A stretch of 14,122 nt of DNA from Deltaproteobacteria bacterium (GTDB taxonomy: Bacteria; Desulfobacterota; DSM-4660; Desulfatiglandales; B25-G16), in NCBI GenBank assembly GCA_020348625.1, contig CP070752.1, positions 255,886 to 270,007 on the forward strand, read 5' to 3'. The notes below the pieces were generated by a model. The model did not search any database, had not been told where the DNA came from, and saw only the letters and a program-made list of their open reading frames with translations. Positions 6,635-14,122 of the stretch are shown here, piece by piece (the first letter of the stretch is position 1; every line of letters starts with the position of its first letter). The translations under genes were made by a program, and so were the position numbers.

Positions 6635-8260
6635 CTAAAGCAAGATCTGGTTTTCCAGAGATCGCGATTCACCTGCGGAAATAACCCGTATGGCAGGCCG
6701 TCCTTTCACCGGGCATTTAAACTCGCAGATCCCGCAGCCCACACACTTCCTAAGATCCACATGGGGAAGTTGTGCCATTTGCTGTTTGCCGTTAGGACCC
6801 GGCACCATATCTTTGTGGAAGAATATGGCCTTCGGTGATGTGGGACAATGCTCCTCACACACAATGCAGGGGCCGTTCCCAGACCAGGGAAGACATCTTC
6901 CCCGGTCAATGTAAGCTGAACCAATTACTATGGGCGTTTCGATCTTCTCTTTGGCTGAAAACACTCGAATGGCACCTGTAGGGCAAACATCTCCGCACAA
7001 GGTGCAGGTGTACTCGCAATAGCCCTGGGTCATGATGAGGTGGGGAGTCCAGAACCCCGCCATGCCCGCTTCAGTAAGGGTCGGGTTGATGACGTTAGTG
7101 GGACAGGCCTTCATGCACAGACCGCAGCGTTGACAGAGGGTTAGGAAATCCTTCTCCGGTAAAGCCCCCGGAGGTCTTATCAGGCGGGGGTCCGCTACCT
7201 TGTGCACCCGGCCGTCGAGCCTTCCAAAAAGGGGGAGCGAAATGCCTCCCACCAAACCTGCCAGCAGGGCGCGCCTGCCCATGTCTGGACCCCTGTTTAA
7301 ACGAAGCGATGACCACCTGAAACGGAAGAAGAGGGCACTTGCAGGGCAAGAGTCAAAGCAGTTAAAGCACATAAGACATTCCGCGTTCTCCCAATCGTTG
7401 CCGGGTTTCGGCGAGGCGGCGCCCTGGCAGCTCTTTGCGCAGAGTTCACAGTCTGTGCACTTTGCCCGGTCCTTTTCGAGCCTGAGAATGCTCAACCGGG
7501 AGCATATTCCCAGCAATGCCCCAAGAGGGCACAGGACCCGGCACCAGAAGCGGGGTCTGATTCTGTTCAAGAACACGATACCCAGAAAGATAATCCCAAT
7601 AAACCAGGCAGTTGTGTATGCCTTATAGCCGAAACCGAAGAGGAATTGCGCGATAACCTCTCCTCCATAACTCAGTAGGCGGAGAGCCGTACTATCGCTG
7701 TTGGCAATTACTTCGGAGAATTCCCGCAAGCCCATAGCAGCGCCGGGGAATAAGGCCAGTGCGAGGGAGCGAAAGAACACGGAGAGGGGATCCATCAACC
7801 CCACCATATTGAGGCCAAGAACTGCTCCCACGAGTACGGTAATCAGGAGAAAATATTTTATCTTCTGACTCGAGGCCTTTTCATTAGCCCGAATCATGGC
7901 ATCAGCTTTCAATGACGGCCGGAACCAGCTCACCGCATGGTGGAGGGTGCCGAGCGGACAGACAAAGCCGCAGAAGATCCTACCCATGAAGAGGGTTACA
8001 GCAAGCAGGACCAGTGCCCACCAAAATCCCTTTATGAGCTGATGACCCGATATGAGAGAAGAGAGCCAGACCAGAGGATCAAGCTGAAAGAAAAACCCTA
8101 CCGGATAGTCGATCGCTAGATCCGGTTCAGCGGAAAAGACGACGGAATAGTCTACGAACACATCTCTCGGAAGGCGGCTTTCCACCAGGAGAAAGAGGAA
8201 GAACAGCAGGAAGAAAGTTTGACTGATTCTCCGTATCCAGACGAGTTGTCTTGCCCTCAT
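6635..8260 (-). CDS. Membrane polyferredoxin, NapH-NapG-like fusion (4Fe-4S)
   Basis: A 541-aa electron-transfer protein. The N-terminal NapH/NosR-like membrane part has TM helices at about 12-28, 78-96, 137-156 and 217-232, and two CxxxCP motifs (C97/C101 and C240/C244). Two ferredoxin-type cysteine clusters follow (C268-C278, C295-C305). After an internal GRRALLAGLVGG hydrophobic segment (328-339), which resembles a twin-arginine signal or anchor, four more clusters appear (C376-C386, C415-C426, C456-C472, C506-C516), as in NapG/MauM ferredoxins. It probably passes electrons between the quinone pool and a partner on the far side of the membrane; donor and acceptor are not known. Its start overlaps the stop of the DUF362 gene by 4 bases (ATGA), so translation is likely coupled. 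AAGGTGAT serves as the ribosome-binding site. No Nap catalytic genes are present. Confidence 0.9.
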   Translation of the reverse strand: MRARQLVWIRRISQTFFLLFFLFLLVESRLPRDVFVDYSVVFSAEPDLAIDYPVGFFFQLDPLVWLSSLISGHQLIKGFWWALVLLAVTLFMGRIFCGFVCPLGTLHHAVSWFRPSLKADAMIRANEKASSQKIKYFLLITVLVGAVLGLNMVGLMDPLSVFFRSLALALFPGAAMGLREFSEVIANSDSTALRLLSYGGEVIAQFLFGFGYKAYTTAWFIGIIFLGIVFLNRIRPRFWCRVLCPLGALLGICSRLSILRLEKDRAKCTDCELCAKSCQGAASPKPGNDWENAECLMCFNCFDSCPASALFFRFRWSSLRLNRGPDMGRRALLAGLVGGISLPLFGRLDGRVHKVADPRLIRPPGALPEKDFLTLCQRCGLCMKACPTNVINPTLTEAGMAGFWTPHLIMTQGYCEYTCTLCGDVCPTGAIRVFSAKEKIETPIVIGSAYIDRGRCLPWSGNGPCIVCEEHCPTSPKAIFFHKDMVPGPNGKQQMAQLPHVDLRKCVGCGICEFKCPVKGRPAIRVISAGESRSLENQILL

Positions 8261-9204
8261 ACGATCACCTTTTTCTGGTCAAGTTTTAGGAATTCCTTGG
8301 TACCGAGGCCCGACTTCTCTCCCAAGCTGATGAAGCCAATTTTATCCGGACTGTACCCGAAGAGCCTTGCAGCACAGGCATCTGCTGCAACCGGGTCGTC
8401 ACTCAAGATGAGGGTATTCTTCATCGCCACATCTGAAGGACTTCCGCCTGAAGGCCCGTTCTTTACCAAGATACTGATGGCATCGATGAGGGTCACCGTG
8501 GGCTTGAAGAACTGAGCCAGATCGACAATGGTCCGGTGTATGTCCTGGTGAAGTGCATACCTCCTGCCGCCAACGCCTCCGATCCAGTTCTTGATGCCCA
8601 GGGTGAGAGAACTGAGGCTATGAGTTTTTGCTATAGGCAGGTTGATGAGCTTGTCGGCTTCTATGAGAGGCGTGAACACCGGCCAGACATCAAGGCGGTC
8701 GCCATTGATCTTCATTCGCCTCATCAGAGAAGAGCTTGGAAACACCAGGTCTGCATTTGTCTTCTTAGCCACGGTGCCTGCACCGGTGATAGCGAAACAC
8801 CGACGGACATCATTAATGGTATTATCCACGATCCTCACCTTTTTGGCCCCCGCCTCGTAGCAGAGCTCAATCACCGCCTCAAGAACCACAGGGTTTGTTG
8901 TGGCAGCTAGAGCGGGTTGCCGCGCCCAGGAAATATTGGGTTTGATAGCCACTACGTCCCCCTTTGAGACAAAGTGCTTCATGCCTCCAGCGGCATCAAA
9001 AACCCTTGTCGCCAGTTCCTTAATGGAGTATCCCTCCGTTTGTCCAATCCCCTCTATAATGAACCGCCTCGGTGCCGCTTTGGCCTGGGCGGGAGAAAAG
9101 GCAGTAAAAGGAATCCCGCTGGCGCCGTAAAAGCCCACGACGCCGGAGATGGTGATCAGTCGCTTTAGCGTTTCTCTTCTCGTGATTAAGTCGTCAAAAT
9201 TCAT
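8257..9204 (-). CDS. DUF362 family protein with Tat signal
   Basis: A 315-aa protein. Residues 1-41 form a twin-arginine signal: TRRETLK at 8-14, a hydrophobic stretch, then SPAQA. The DUF362 domain fills the rest, with VAIKPNISW, AATTNPVVLEAV, EAGAKKVRIVD, LPIAKTHS, LGIKNWIGGVGGR and LSDDPVAADACAARLFGY. The few Cys residues do not form a ferredoxin motif, so this is the cluster-free form of the family. DUF362 proteins recur next to iron-sulfur proteins, but their chemistry is not established to my knowledge. GAGGGG precedes the ATG. It is the first gene of a two-gene operon; its 4-base overlap with the polyferredoxin gene suggests a joint extracytoplasmic redox function (inference). Confidence 0.9.
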   Translation of the reverse strand: MNFDDLITRRETLKRLITISGVVGFYGASGIPFTAFSPAQAKAAPRRFIIEGIGQTEGYSIKELATRVFDAAGGMKHFVSKGDVVAIKPNISWARQPALAATTNPVVLEAVIELCYEAGAKKVRIVDNTINDVRRCFAITGAGTVAKKTNADLVFPSSSLMRRMKINGDRLDVWPVFTPLIEADKLINLPIAKTHSLSSLTLGIKNWIGGVGGRRYALHQDIHRTIVDLAQFFKPTVTLIDAISILVKNGPSGGSPSDVAMKNTLILSDDPVAADACAARLFGYSPDKIGFISLGEKSGLGTKEFLKLDQKKVIV

Positions 9205-9261
9205 CGCACATTCCCCTCGTTCTCGATGCTGCCCCTCTTGCTTTGGGCGATATACGCATGA

Positions 9262-9301
9262 GAAATCAAAAGCCTCACCCTACTAGAAGTGGGCGGGGCT
9301 T
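9262..9301 (-). terminator. Rho-independent terminator of the DJ-1/PfpI gene
   Basis: On the minus strand, the arms at 9291-9301 and 9270-9280 (AAGCCCCGCCC with GGGTGAGGCTT) pair over 11 positions with one mismatch and one wobble. An inner ACT/AGT pairing extends the stem. TTTTGATTTCT follows directly. It lies about 60 bases beyond the stop of the PfpI-type gene and before the DUF362 start, so it separates the two transcripts. Confidence 0.7.
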
Positions 9302-9362
9302 AGTGATATTTACAATACGGATCTCGTTATTTGAGTCCTTTGATTTGCTCGACCTCAGAGCG

Positions 9363-9884
9363 CTACTTGAGCAGCGCTGTCAATAGTGCTTGCATAAACG
9401 CCGGAAGATCATCTGGTTTTCGACTGGTAATCAGGTTTCCGTCCACAACCACCTCTTGGTCTACCCAGTGTGCTCCGGCATGGACCAGGTCATCTTTTAT
9501 GGCGAAAAATGAGGTTACGGTCCGGCCTTTCACGATTTCTGCAGAGGCCAGCATCCATCCCGCATGACAGATTGCGGCCACCACCTTGCCAGCGCCAAAG
9601 AGATCCTTTACCAATTTGACCATGGATGGGTGGCGGCGCATATGGTCGGGGGCATAACCACCGGGAATAACGATTCCGTCAAAATCCGCTGCTGAAATCT
9701 CGTCAGCGATTGCATCGGGTTTGCAGGGGATCCCGGATTTTCCCGCATACTGTTCAGCACTTCCCGATCCTACGACAACGACCTCTGTCCCAGCCTCCTT
9801 AAGGCGGTAATAGGGGTACCAGAACTCGATATCATTGTACATTTCCTCGACCAGGATAATAACCTTTTTCACCTGTGCTTTCAT
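9363..9884 (-). CDS. DJ-1/PfpI family protein (class I glutamine amidotransferase-like)
   Basis: A 173-aa cytosolic protein filling the whole DJ-1/PfpI fold. Visible landmarks: the N-terminal strand VIILVEEMYNDIEFWYPYYR (8-27), IVIPGGYAPD (71-80), the nucleophile elbow AICHAGW with C106 and H107, and the late motif VTSFFAIKDDL (123-133). Length is typical of PfpI/YhbO-type members, which act in protein deglycation, stress protection or other hydrolysis. At the position where PfpI has its conserved Glu (FEDVE), this protein has Asn17 (YNDIE); E13, E14 or E20 might compensate. The ATG has AGGGGGA about seven bases upstream. It appears monocistronic, with the terminator at 9262-9301. Confidence 0.92.
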   Translation of the reverse strand: MKAQVKKVIILVEEMYNDIEFWYPYYRLKEAGTEVVVVGSGSAEQYAGKSGIPCKPDAIADEISAADFDGIVIPGGYAPDHMRRHPSMVKLVKDLFGAGKVVAAICHAGWMLASAEIVKGRTVTSFFAIKDDLVHAGAHWVDQEVVVDGNLITSRKPDDLPAFMQALLTALLK

Positions 9885-10149
9885 AGATTATCCCCCTTTT
9901 TTGAAATCATATTAGGTGATCATAAAATAACTATCATAGCTCAGTTAGACAACCCCGCTCGAAAAAAATTCTGTCAAGCAAGGTGTAATCTCCCAGGTCA
10001 CTTGAGAGGCTTTCAATGTGGTTGAATAAGCTGATGAGAGCAGGCGAGAGCCGAAGAAACCCTCCCTGAAGGATTTCCGTGTGACGAAATAGTGTGCGAT
10101 TTGGTTTAGGGCCGGCCTATCCTCGCTTTCTCTTACACAATAGGCCCGT
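9885..10149. other. Intergenic region
   Basis: Contains the ribosome-binding site of the PfpI-type gene (next to 9885) and no supported gene. A hairpin with arms ggcctat / ataggcc, within about 10111-10145, lies just behind the stop of the TPR lipoprotein gene, but no T-run follows on the minus strand. The open frame running into the TPR gene end (9945-10181) is judged spurious. Confidence 0.4.
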
Positions 10150-10848
10150 TTACTCCTTCTCAATTCTTTCCAGGAAATCACGGGCAGCAGCGTGGTTTGG
10201 ATCTATTTCCAGAATCGTGCGCAATTGCTGGCTGGCCTTCTGTAATTCCCCCATATCGGCATAGAGTAAACTGAGATACAATCGAGCATCTACGTGATTC
10301 TGGTCAAGTTCAATGGCCTTCAAGAACTCAGCTTCGGCGAGTTCGTCTGCAAGGCGCCTTTGATAGCTCAAGGCCAATCCGAAGTGGTTATCCGCGTTGT
10401 CGGGGTCAAGGGATACCGCTTTCTTAAAGGCCTTAAGGGACTGTTCGATCTGGTTCAACTCGCCATATGCCATGCCCAGGTTAAAAAAGATAGAATCTTT
10501 GGTGAATCCAAGGGCTATGGCCTTCTCGTAATAGAGCACTTCGGCCTCGTGGTTTCCCGTTTGCCCATAGGCATATCCAAGGTGATAAAGGGCACGTGCA
10601 TTATCAGGGTCCTGTTCCAGCAGGCGTTTGTGAAGAAGCAAGGCTGCGTGGTAGTCTCCGCGTTTCATGGCATCATCGGCCGCGGTGTCGCAGGTCCAGG
10701 TTTTCTCAGAAGGAGGTTTCTTAATCGATATTGGTTTTGAACAACCAGCACCCGTGATGATACCTACCAGACAAATTGCAAACGCGCAGAGACATATAAA
10801 TCCAAGTGCGTTTTGCCTATTCCACGCGATCTTCTTTGAAAACGACAT
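10150..10848 (-). CDS. TPR-repeat lipoprotein
   Basis: A 232-aa protein. The N-terminus is basic, followed by a hydrophobic segment (about 15-33) and a lipobox-like TGAGC with C36 as the predicted lipidated residue, so it is probably anchored in the inner or outer membrane. From about residue 53 to 229 it consists of consecutive tetratricopeptide repeats. Signatures include ALYHLGYAYGQTGNHEAE, IFFNLGMAYGELNQIEQSLK and ARLYLSLLYADMGELQKASQ, with the DPDN-type turn recurring between repeats (five units or so). It is likely an assembly or scaffolding protein; the partner is unknown. GGAG lies five bases before the ATG. It follows the kinase/GAF genes on the same strand after a 185-base gap and may be transcribed separately. 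Confidence 0.9.
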   Translation of the reverse strand: MSFSKKIAWNRQNALGFICLCAFAICLVGIITGAGCSKPISIKKPPSEKTWTCDTAADDAMKRGDYHAALLLHKRLLEQDPDNARALYHLGYAYGQTGNHEAEVLYYEKAIALGFTKDSIFFNLGMAYGELNQIEQSLKAFKKAVSLDPDNADNHFGLALSYQRRLADELAEAEFLKAIELDQNHVDARLYLSLLYADMGELQKASQQLRTILEIDPNHAAARDFLERIEKE

Positions 10849-11033
10849 ATCGCTCCACTTTCTCGTTGCAAGGGGTTTCAGGGATGAGGGCTATTGCCCA
10901 TTAATTCTCTGCGCGGTTAATCTCAACTCTATTCTAGCAGGGGCCACCCGGAGTTCCAAAGGAAAAACTGAATAATCTTGCGCTGCTGAGAGGGCATCAA
11001 TCTAGAGCGGTGCCTGATGGGAACAAAGCCTCT

Positions 11034-12146
11034 CTAGTCTTCAGAAGGGATCTTGGTTATCTCTGAAACCTTGTCTTCCAAATTCTTGACCTCCCGAACA
11101 ATTATCTCAAGATGTTCCTTGTCCGGATCATGATCGGGAGCGTTCTCATAGAGTCGCCGGGCAAAGCCGCCAACTATGGTGAGTGAATTCCTGCATTCAT
11201 CTGCTACCCTGTTCGCGAGTTTACCCCGAGCGGCGAGCCTTTCGGCCTGAACCAACTGCTTTGCCTTCTCCTCTAACTTCTCTGTTCTCTCCCGGAGCCT
11301 TTCCTCAAGCTCTTGACTGAACTTGCGACTCTCATCATACAACCGAGAAATCGTTATGGCGGCCCCAATCTGATTGGCAATTATGTAGATTACGTCATTG
11401 AATCGTTTGTGAAAGTAATTCTTGCGCCTTGAGGCAGTTACCAGCACGCCGATCGTTTTTTCCTCCACCTGTATCGGAACGACGGCAAAAGACTTGATAT
11501 CCTCACCCACGAGGAGGGTGGTTGAAATGGGTTTGTCAATCTCTTCCGCATCGTTGATCATAACGATTTTCCCGGTGAGAAAAACCTCTCCCGAATAACT
11601 ATCAATAGTCGGCTTTCTGGTGGCCGTTTCCACAAAAGCCTTGCTTAAACCTTTGTGGCTCATGATTTTCAAGTTTCCGCCCTCATCCAGTAATCGTATT
11701 GAACACGCGTCGAGCCTGTATTCTCTGGTAAGCAAATCAACGATAGCGTCGAGCACGTGTTGCAGGTGAAGAAGGGAAGAAACGATTTTTCCAATCTCAA
11801 AGAGCACGCGCAGTTTTTGCTCGCTCTCTTTCATTTGCCGAGAGATTCTGCTTGCGAGCTCAGAAAGGCCACCAGTCTCATCATCGTATGAGGCGGGGAG
11901 CTTCTCTTGGCTCTCCCCCTCGGTCTTTCTCAGGATGTTCTGCAACCCAATGATGGGTGATAAAAAATAGCGAGCTAAGAAAAGGGAGATAAGGCCGGAT
12001 ACAAACAGGATGATGAATACTGCCGGGTATAGGAGGTTGGAGCTCCAGTTATGGTGGGAGATAAACCCTTCAATCGCGATAAAAAGGCCTGCCACAATTA
12101 TAATAATCAAGAGATAAGATAACAGAAGTTTCCTTTGAAGGGACAT
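11034..12146 (-). CDS. Membrane GAF-domain protein, degenerate histidine kinase
   Basis: A 370-aa sensor-like protein. Two TM helices (about 7-27 and 39-60) flank a very short outer loop. A short HAMP-like linker (61-108) leads to a GAF domain (about 112-270). A long coiled coil follows (272-305) and then a HisKA-like helix. Where kinases of this group read VAHEIRNPLT, this one reads VADECRNSLT, so the phosphoacceptor His is Asp316. The protein stops at residue 370 after the second dimerisation helix, and there is no HATPase domain. No room remains for one before the next gene. It should therefore not autophosphorylate; a signal-relaying or heterodimerising partner of the PAS kinase encoded 82 bases upstream is a reasonable guess. 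GAGGG near the ATG serves as the ribosome-binding site. Confidence 0.85.
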   Translation of the reverse strand: MSLQRKLLLSYLLIIIIVAGLFIAIEGFISHHNWSSNLLYPAVFIILFVSGLISLFLARYFLSPIIGLQNILRKTEGESQEKLPASYDDETGGLSELASRISRQMKESEQKLRVLFEIGKIVSSLLHLQHVLDAIVDLLTREYRLDACSIRLLDEGGNLKIMSHKGLSKAFVETATRKPTIDSYSGEVFLTGKIVMINDAEEIDKPISTTLLVGEDIKSFAVVPIQVEEKTIGVLVTASRRKNYFHKRFNDVIYIIANQIGAAITISRLYDESRKFSQELEERLRERTEKLEEKAKQLVQAERLAARGKLANRVADECRNSLTIVGGFARRLYENAPDHDPDKEHLEIIVREVKNLEDKVSEITKIPSED

Positions 12147-12228
12147 CTCGCCCTCAGTAACCTTATACGCGAACTATCGTGTTTGCAGCCAGTTATGGAG
12201 GGGCTTTCGCGGTACCCCGAAGAGAACC

Positions 12229-13758
12229 TTACAGGGATTTGGAAATAGACACATAGAAACTTGCGCCTTTCTCGGGACCCGATTTCACCCACACCGTGCC
12301 GCCGTGTTGTTCAGCGATCTCCTTTACAATCGCCAATCCCAAGCCCGAACCTTCGACCCCGCCCGATGCCTCCTGTCTTTGAAAAGGCCCAAAGATCTTT
12401 TCCGAATCTTCGCTCTTTATGGCAACACCGTCATCGCTTACGGAAAGCGTGTGGTATTTGTTGGATCCCTCATAACCAAGCCTGATCTCGGTTAGCTCAT
12501 CGCCACCGTGTTTCAATGCATTATCCACGAGGTTTCTCATGACCCTCAAGATGGACATCCTGTCCCCCTTGATAGGAATGCCGGCTTTTGGTTGCAGCCA
12601 CCGTATGTGGCGATCGTCAAGCTGAGCGGAGAATTCAGCTCTGACCGTGTCGAAGATCTCCTGCAATGTAACGGATTGGATCTTTATCGGTGTTTCAGTC
12701 GTTTTGATGTAGAAATTGATCTGTTCCACCAGTGCCGAGATTTGCTCAGCAGCTTCAAGGATTCGATCGCAGTAGTCCTTTGACTTATCATCGAGCAAAT
12801 GCCTGCAGCGTTTATGGAGGAGCTTTGTCAGTCCGTGAATACCAATAGCCGGGCTTTTCAGATCATGTGAGACCGAGTAGGCAAATTGCTTTATCTTTTC
12901 AGAACTGTTTTTCAGGACCTCTTCCATGAGCTTGCGCTCGGTGATGTCCCGTCCAACCGATTGAAATTCGATCAATTGGCCTTCCTCGTCCAGGACCATT
13001 CGGTTGGTCCACTGTTGCCATCGTATCTCACCATGGGAGCCAATTACGCGATGCTCATGGGTTGCCACTGGATTCTTCGGATTTAGGGAGGCTAAATGTT
13101 CTTCGAGCCTTTTATGGTCTTCTTCGGGAATGAGAGGCATAAATGTGTGCCCAATTAGATCCTTCCTTTTCTTTCCGAAGTATTTACAGTATGCGTCATT
13201 AACAAAGGTTAATTTACCGTCGGGGAGGAAACGACAGATGAGCTCAGTCTGATCTTCAACGATGGCGCGATAGCGCGCCTCGCTCTCCTGCAAGGCCCTT
13301 TCCGCTCGCTTGCGCGCGGTGACGTCCCGTATGATGCCCTGGTACCCCAAAACAGTGCCATCAGGCGACCGTCGCACCGTGCTGGTAAGGAGACAGTCCA
13401 TCTCACTCCCGTTTTTCTTGCAGAACTCCACCTCATAGTCTCTAACCGATCCCTTTTTCTCTATTTCCCGCTGAAACCTGTCCCTGTCAGCCGGATCAAC
13501 ATATATGTTCCTGACATTAATCTTGTCTATCATTTCCTCCTTAGTGTAACCCAGAAGCTCCAATAGGGCTGGGTTGACATCGAGGAATTTTCCCTCTCGG
13601 CTGGTAATATAGATTGCGTCTCTGGAATCGTTAAATAAGGTACGGTATTTCCGCTCACTCTCTAGGATTACTTCCTCTGAAACCTTAGGCGAAACACCCT
13701 GTCGCTCAAATTCCCTGAGCCTTCTTTCCAATTCTTCGTAGGTTGGCTTAGCAGGCAT
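12229..13758 (-). CDS. PAS-domain sensor histidine kinase
   Basis: A 509-aa soluble kinase without TM segments. Order: a short coiled coil (KPTYEELERRLREFE, 4-18), PAS domain 1 (about 34-150) with its PAC end GIIRDVTARKRAE, and PAS domain 2 (about 158-278) ending SVGRDITERK. HisKA follows with H298 in SVSHDLKSP. The ATPase domain has the N box RNLVDNALKHG (N413), the G1 box SDDG (442-445) and the G2 box GSGLGL (470-475). All catalytic motifs are present, so it should be active. The longer frame begins at a GTG at 13803. I prefer the ATG at 13758 because the KPTYEELE head is the usual start of such kinases, although no clear Shine-Dalgarno precedes it. It lies directly upstream of the GAF/pseudokinase gene, likely in one transcript. 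No receiver gene is adjacent. Confidence 0.92.
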   Translation of the reverse strand: MPAKPTYEELERRLREFERQGVSPKVSEEVILESERKYRTLFNDSRDAIYITSREGKFLDVNPALLELLGYTKEEMIDKINVRNIYVDPADRDRFQREIEKKGSVRDYEVEFCKKNGSEMDCLLTSTVRRSPDGTVLGYQGIIRDVTARKRAERALQESEARYRAIVEDQTELICRFLPDGKLTFVNDAYCKYFGKKRKDLIGHTFMPLIPEEDHKRLEEHLASLNPKNPVATHEHRVIGSHGEIRWQQWTNRMVLDEEGQLIEFQSVGRDITERKLMEEVLKNSSEKIKQFAYSVSHDLKSPAIGIHGLTKLLHKRCRHLLDDKSKDYCDRILEAAEQISALVEQINFYIKTTETPIKIQSVTLQEIFDTVRAEFSAQLDDRHIRWLQPKAGIPIKGDRMSILRVMRNLVDNALKHGGDELTEIRLGYEGSNKYHTLSVSDDGVAIKSEDSEKIFGPFQRQEASGGVEGSGLGLAIVKEIAEQHGGTVWVKSGPEKGASFYVSISKSL

Positions 13759-13803
13759 AGAATACCCATTGGGCTTGAGAAGGAAAGACCCCACCTCTCG
13801 CAC

Positions 13804-14030
13804 TCGGAAATGGGGCTTTGATATATTTCGACGGCACCCTCTTGGTAAGGTTTAGGAGTTGCCTGAAAGCATATACTATATAATGCCAAAAACCCGGAAA
13901 AAATACAAGCCCGAATTATTGCGAAATCAATAGTAGCTTTAGCTCCATAACCAGGCTCACCCGAGAGATATGGATAGCCCTTTTTATCGTTGAATTCATC
14001 TGATCGGCAAGGCCATGAAATCGTTTCTGG
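13804..14030. other. Upstream region of the kinase gene
   Basis: No supported gene. On the minus strand a TTGTAT word (13903-13908) and AT-rich TATA-like words (13874-13884) could form a promoter for the kinase operon, but the spacing is ambiguous, so I do not call it separately. The open frame covering 13916-14122 runs through the repeat and is judged spurious. Confidence 0.35.
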
Positions 14031-14122
14031 AGAGACTGGCGGGAGGGCACTGTTATTTTCGCGACTTGGGTATGGGGGAAACCGCAGCCCTGAGCCTGTC
14101 GAAGGGAATGCAGAGGGGGCAA
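14031..14122. repeat. Second, truncated copy of the left-edge palindromic repeat (inverted)
   Basis: Read on the minus strand, 14121-14031 aligns with 81-170 at high identity. 14073-14111 is identical to the reverse complement of 91-129, a 39-base match. Similarity fades outward of 14031: the left copy's outer arm (aaagacgatgggctttt) is not found, and different sequence stands in its place. The other half of this copy lies beyond the window. Confidence 0.85.

Noticed and set aside
9945..10181. 78-codon minus-strand frame between the PfpI and TPR genes
   Set aside because: Overlaps the 3' end of the TPR gene, has no ribosome-binding site and matches no family I recognise. A degraded repeat or insertion remnant is possible but unsupported.
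12229..13758. Cognate pairing of the PAS kinase with the receiver-only regulators at 3908-4408 and 5754-6257
   Set aside because: They are about 6-8 kb apart with unrelated genes between. Sequence alone cannot assign the partnership, so it is mentioned only as a possibility.
13916..14122. 68-codon minus-strand frame at the right edge
   Set aside because: Its first half is the repeat itself (SLRQAQG comes from the repeat core), and a similar RQSLQK string arises from the left copy. No family features.

Overview
The window reads as chromosomal DNA of an anaerobic deltaproteobacterium (Desulfobacterota-type). This is an inference from gene content and has not been checked against any database. 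The supporting genes are a NapH/NapG-like polyferredoxin paired with a Tat-exported DUF362 protein, single-domain response regulators with a shared C-terminal tail, a TIGR04211-type SH3/coiled-coil protein, a PAS histidine kinase opening with the 'KPTYEELERRLREFE' head, and a remnant of a transposase with a DnaA-like C-terminus. I see no rRNA, tRNA, CRISPR array, phage structural gene or complete insertion sequence. Every intact gene is on the minus strand; the only plus-strand gene signal is the transposase remnant.

Layout from left to right. 1-199: a large imperfect palindrome. 458-2904: a cation-efflux (CDF) transporter, a 52-aa charged small protein and an AI-2E/PerM-type permease. 3002-3327: a small mobile-element relic bounded by REP-like inverted repeats and carrying only the transposase C-terminus, followed by a hairpin terminator at 3371-3402. 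3463-6257: a signalling cluster, read on the minus strand as response regulator, SH3/coiled-coil membrane protein, paralogous response regulator, then a 62-aa protein with DRR/ERR repeats. 6635-9204: a two-gene, translationally coupled redox operon (Tat-signal DUF362 protein, then a membrane polyferredoxin). 9363-9884: a DJ-1/PfpI protein with its own terminator. 10150-10848: a TPR lipoprotein. 11034-13758: a PAS-PAS histidine kinase followed by a membrane GAF protein that looks like a histidine kinase whose phospho-accepting His is Asp and which has no ATPase domain. 14031-14122: part of a second copy of the 1-199 repeat, in inverted orientation.

How the genes may work together (inference). 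The kinase, the GAF protein and the two output-less response regulators could form one phosphorelay or several; no receiver gene is directly adjacent to the kinase. The DUF362/polyferredoxin pair is probably an electron-transfer module at the cytoplasmic membrane. The two window ends lie in copies of the same dispersed repeat. That may mean this is a contig broken at repeats rather than a biological unit.

Nothing here is clearly a new defence or mobile system. The best candidates for something undescribed are the response-regulator/SH3/ERR-protein cluster, the kinase-dead GAF protein, and the palindromic repeat family at the edges.
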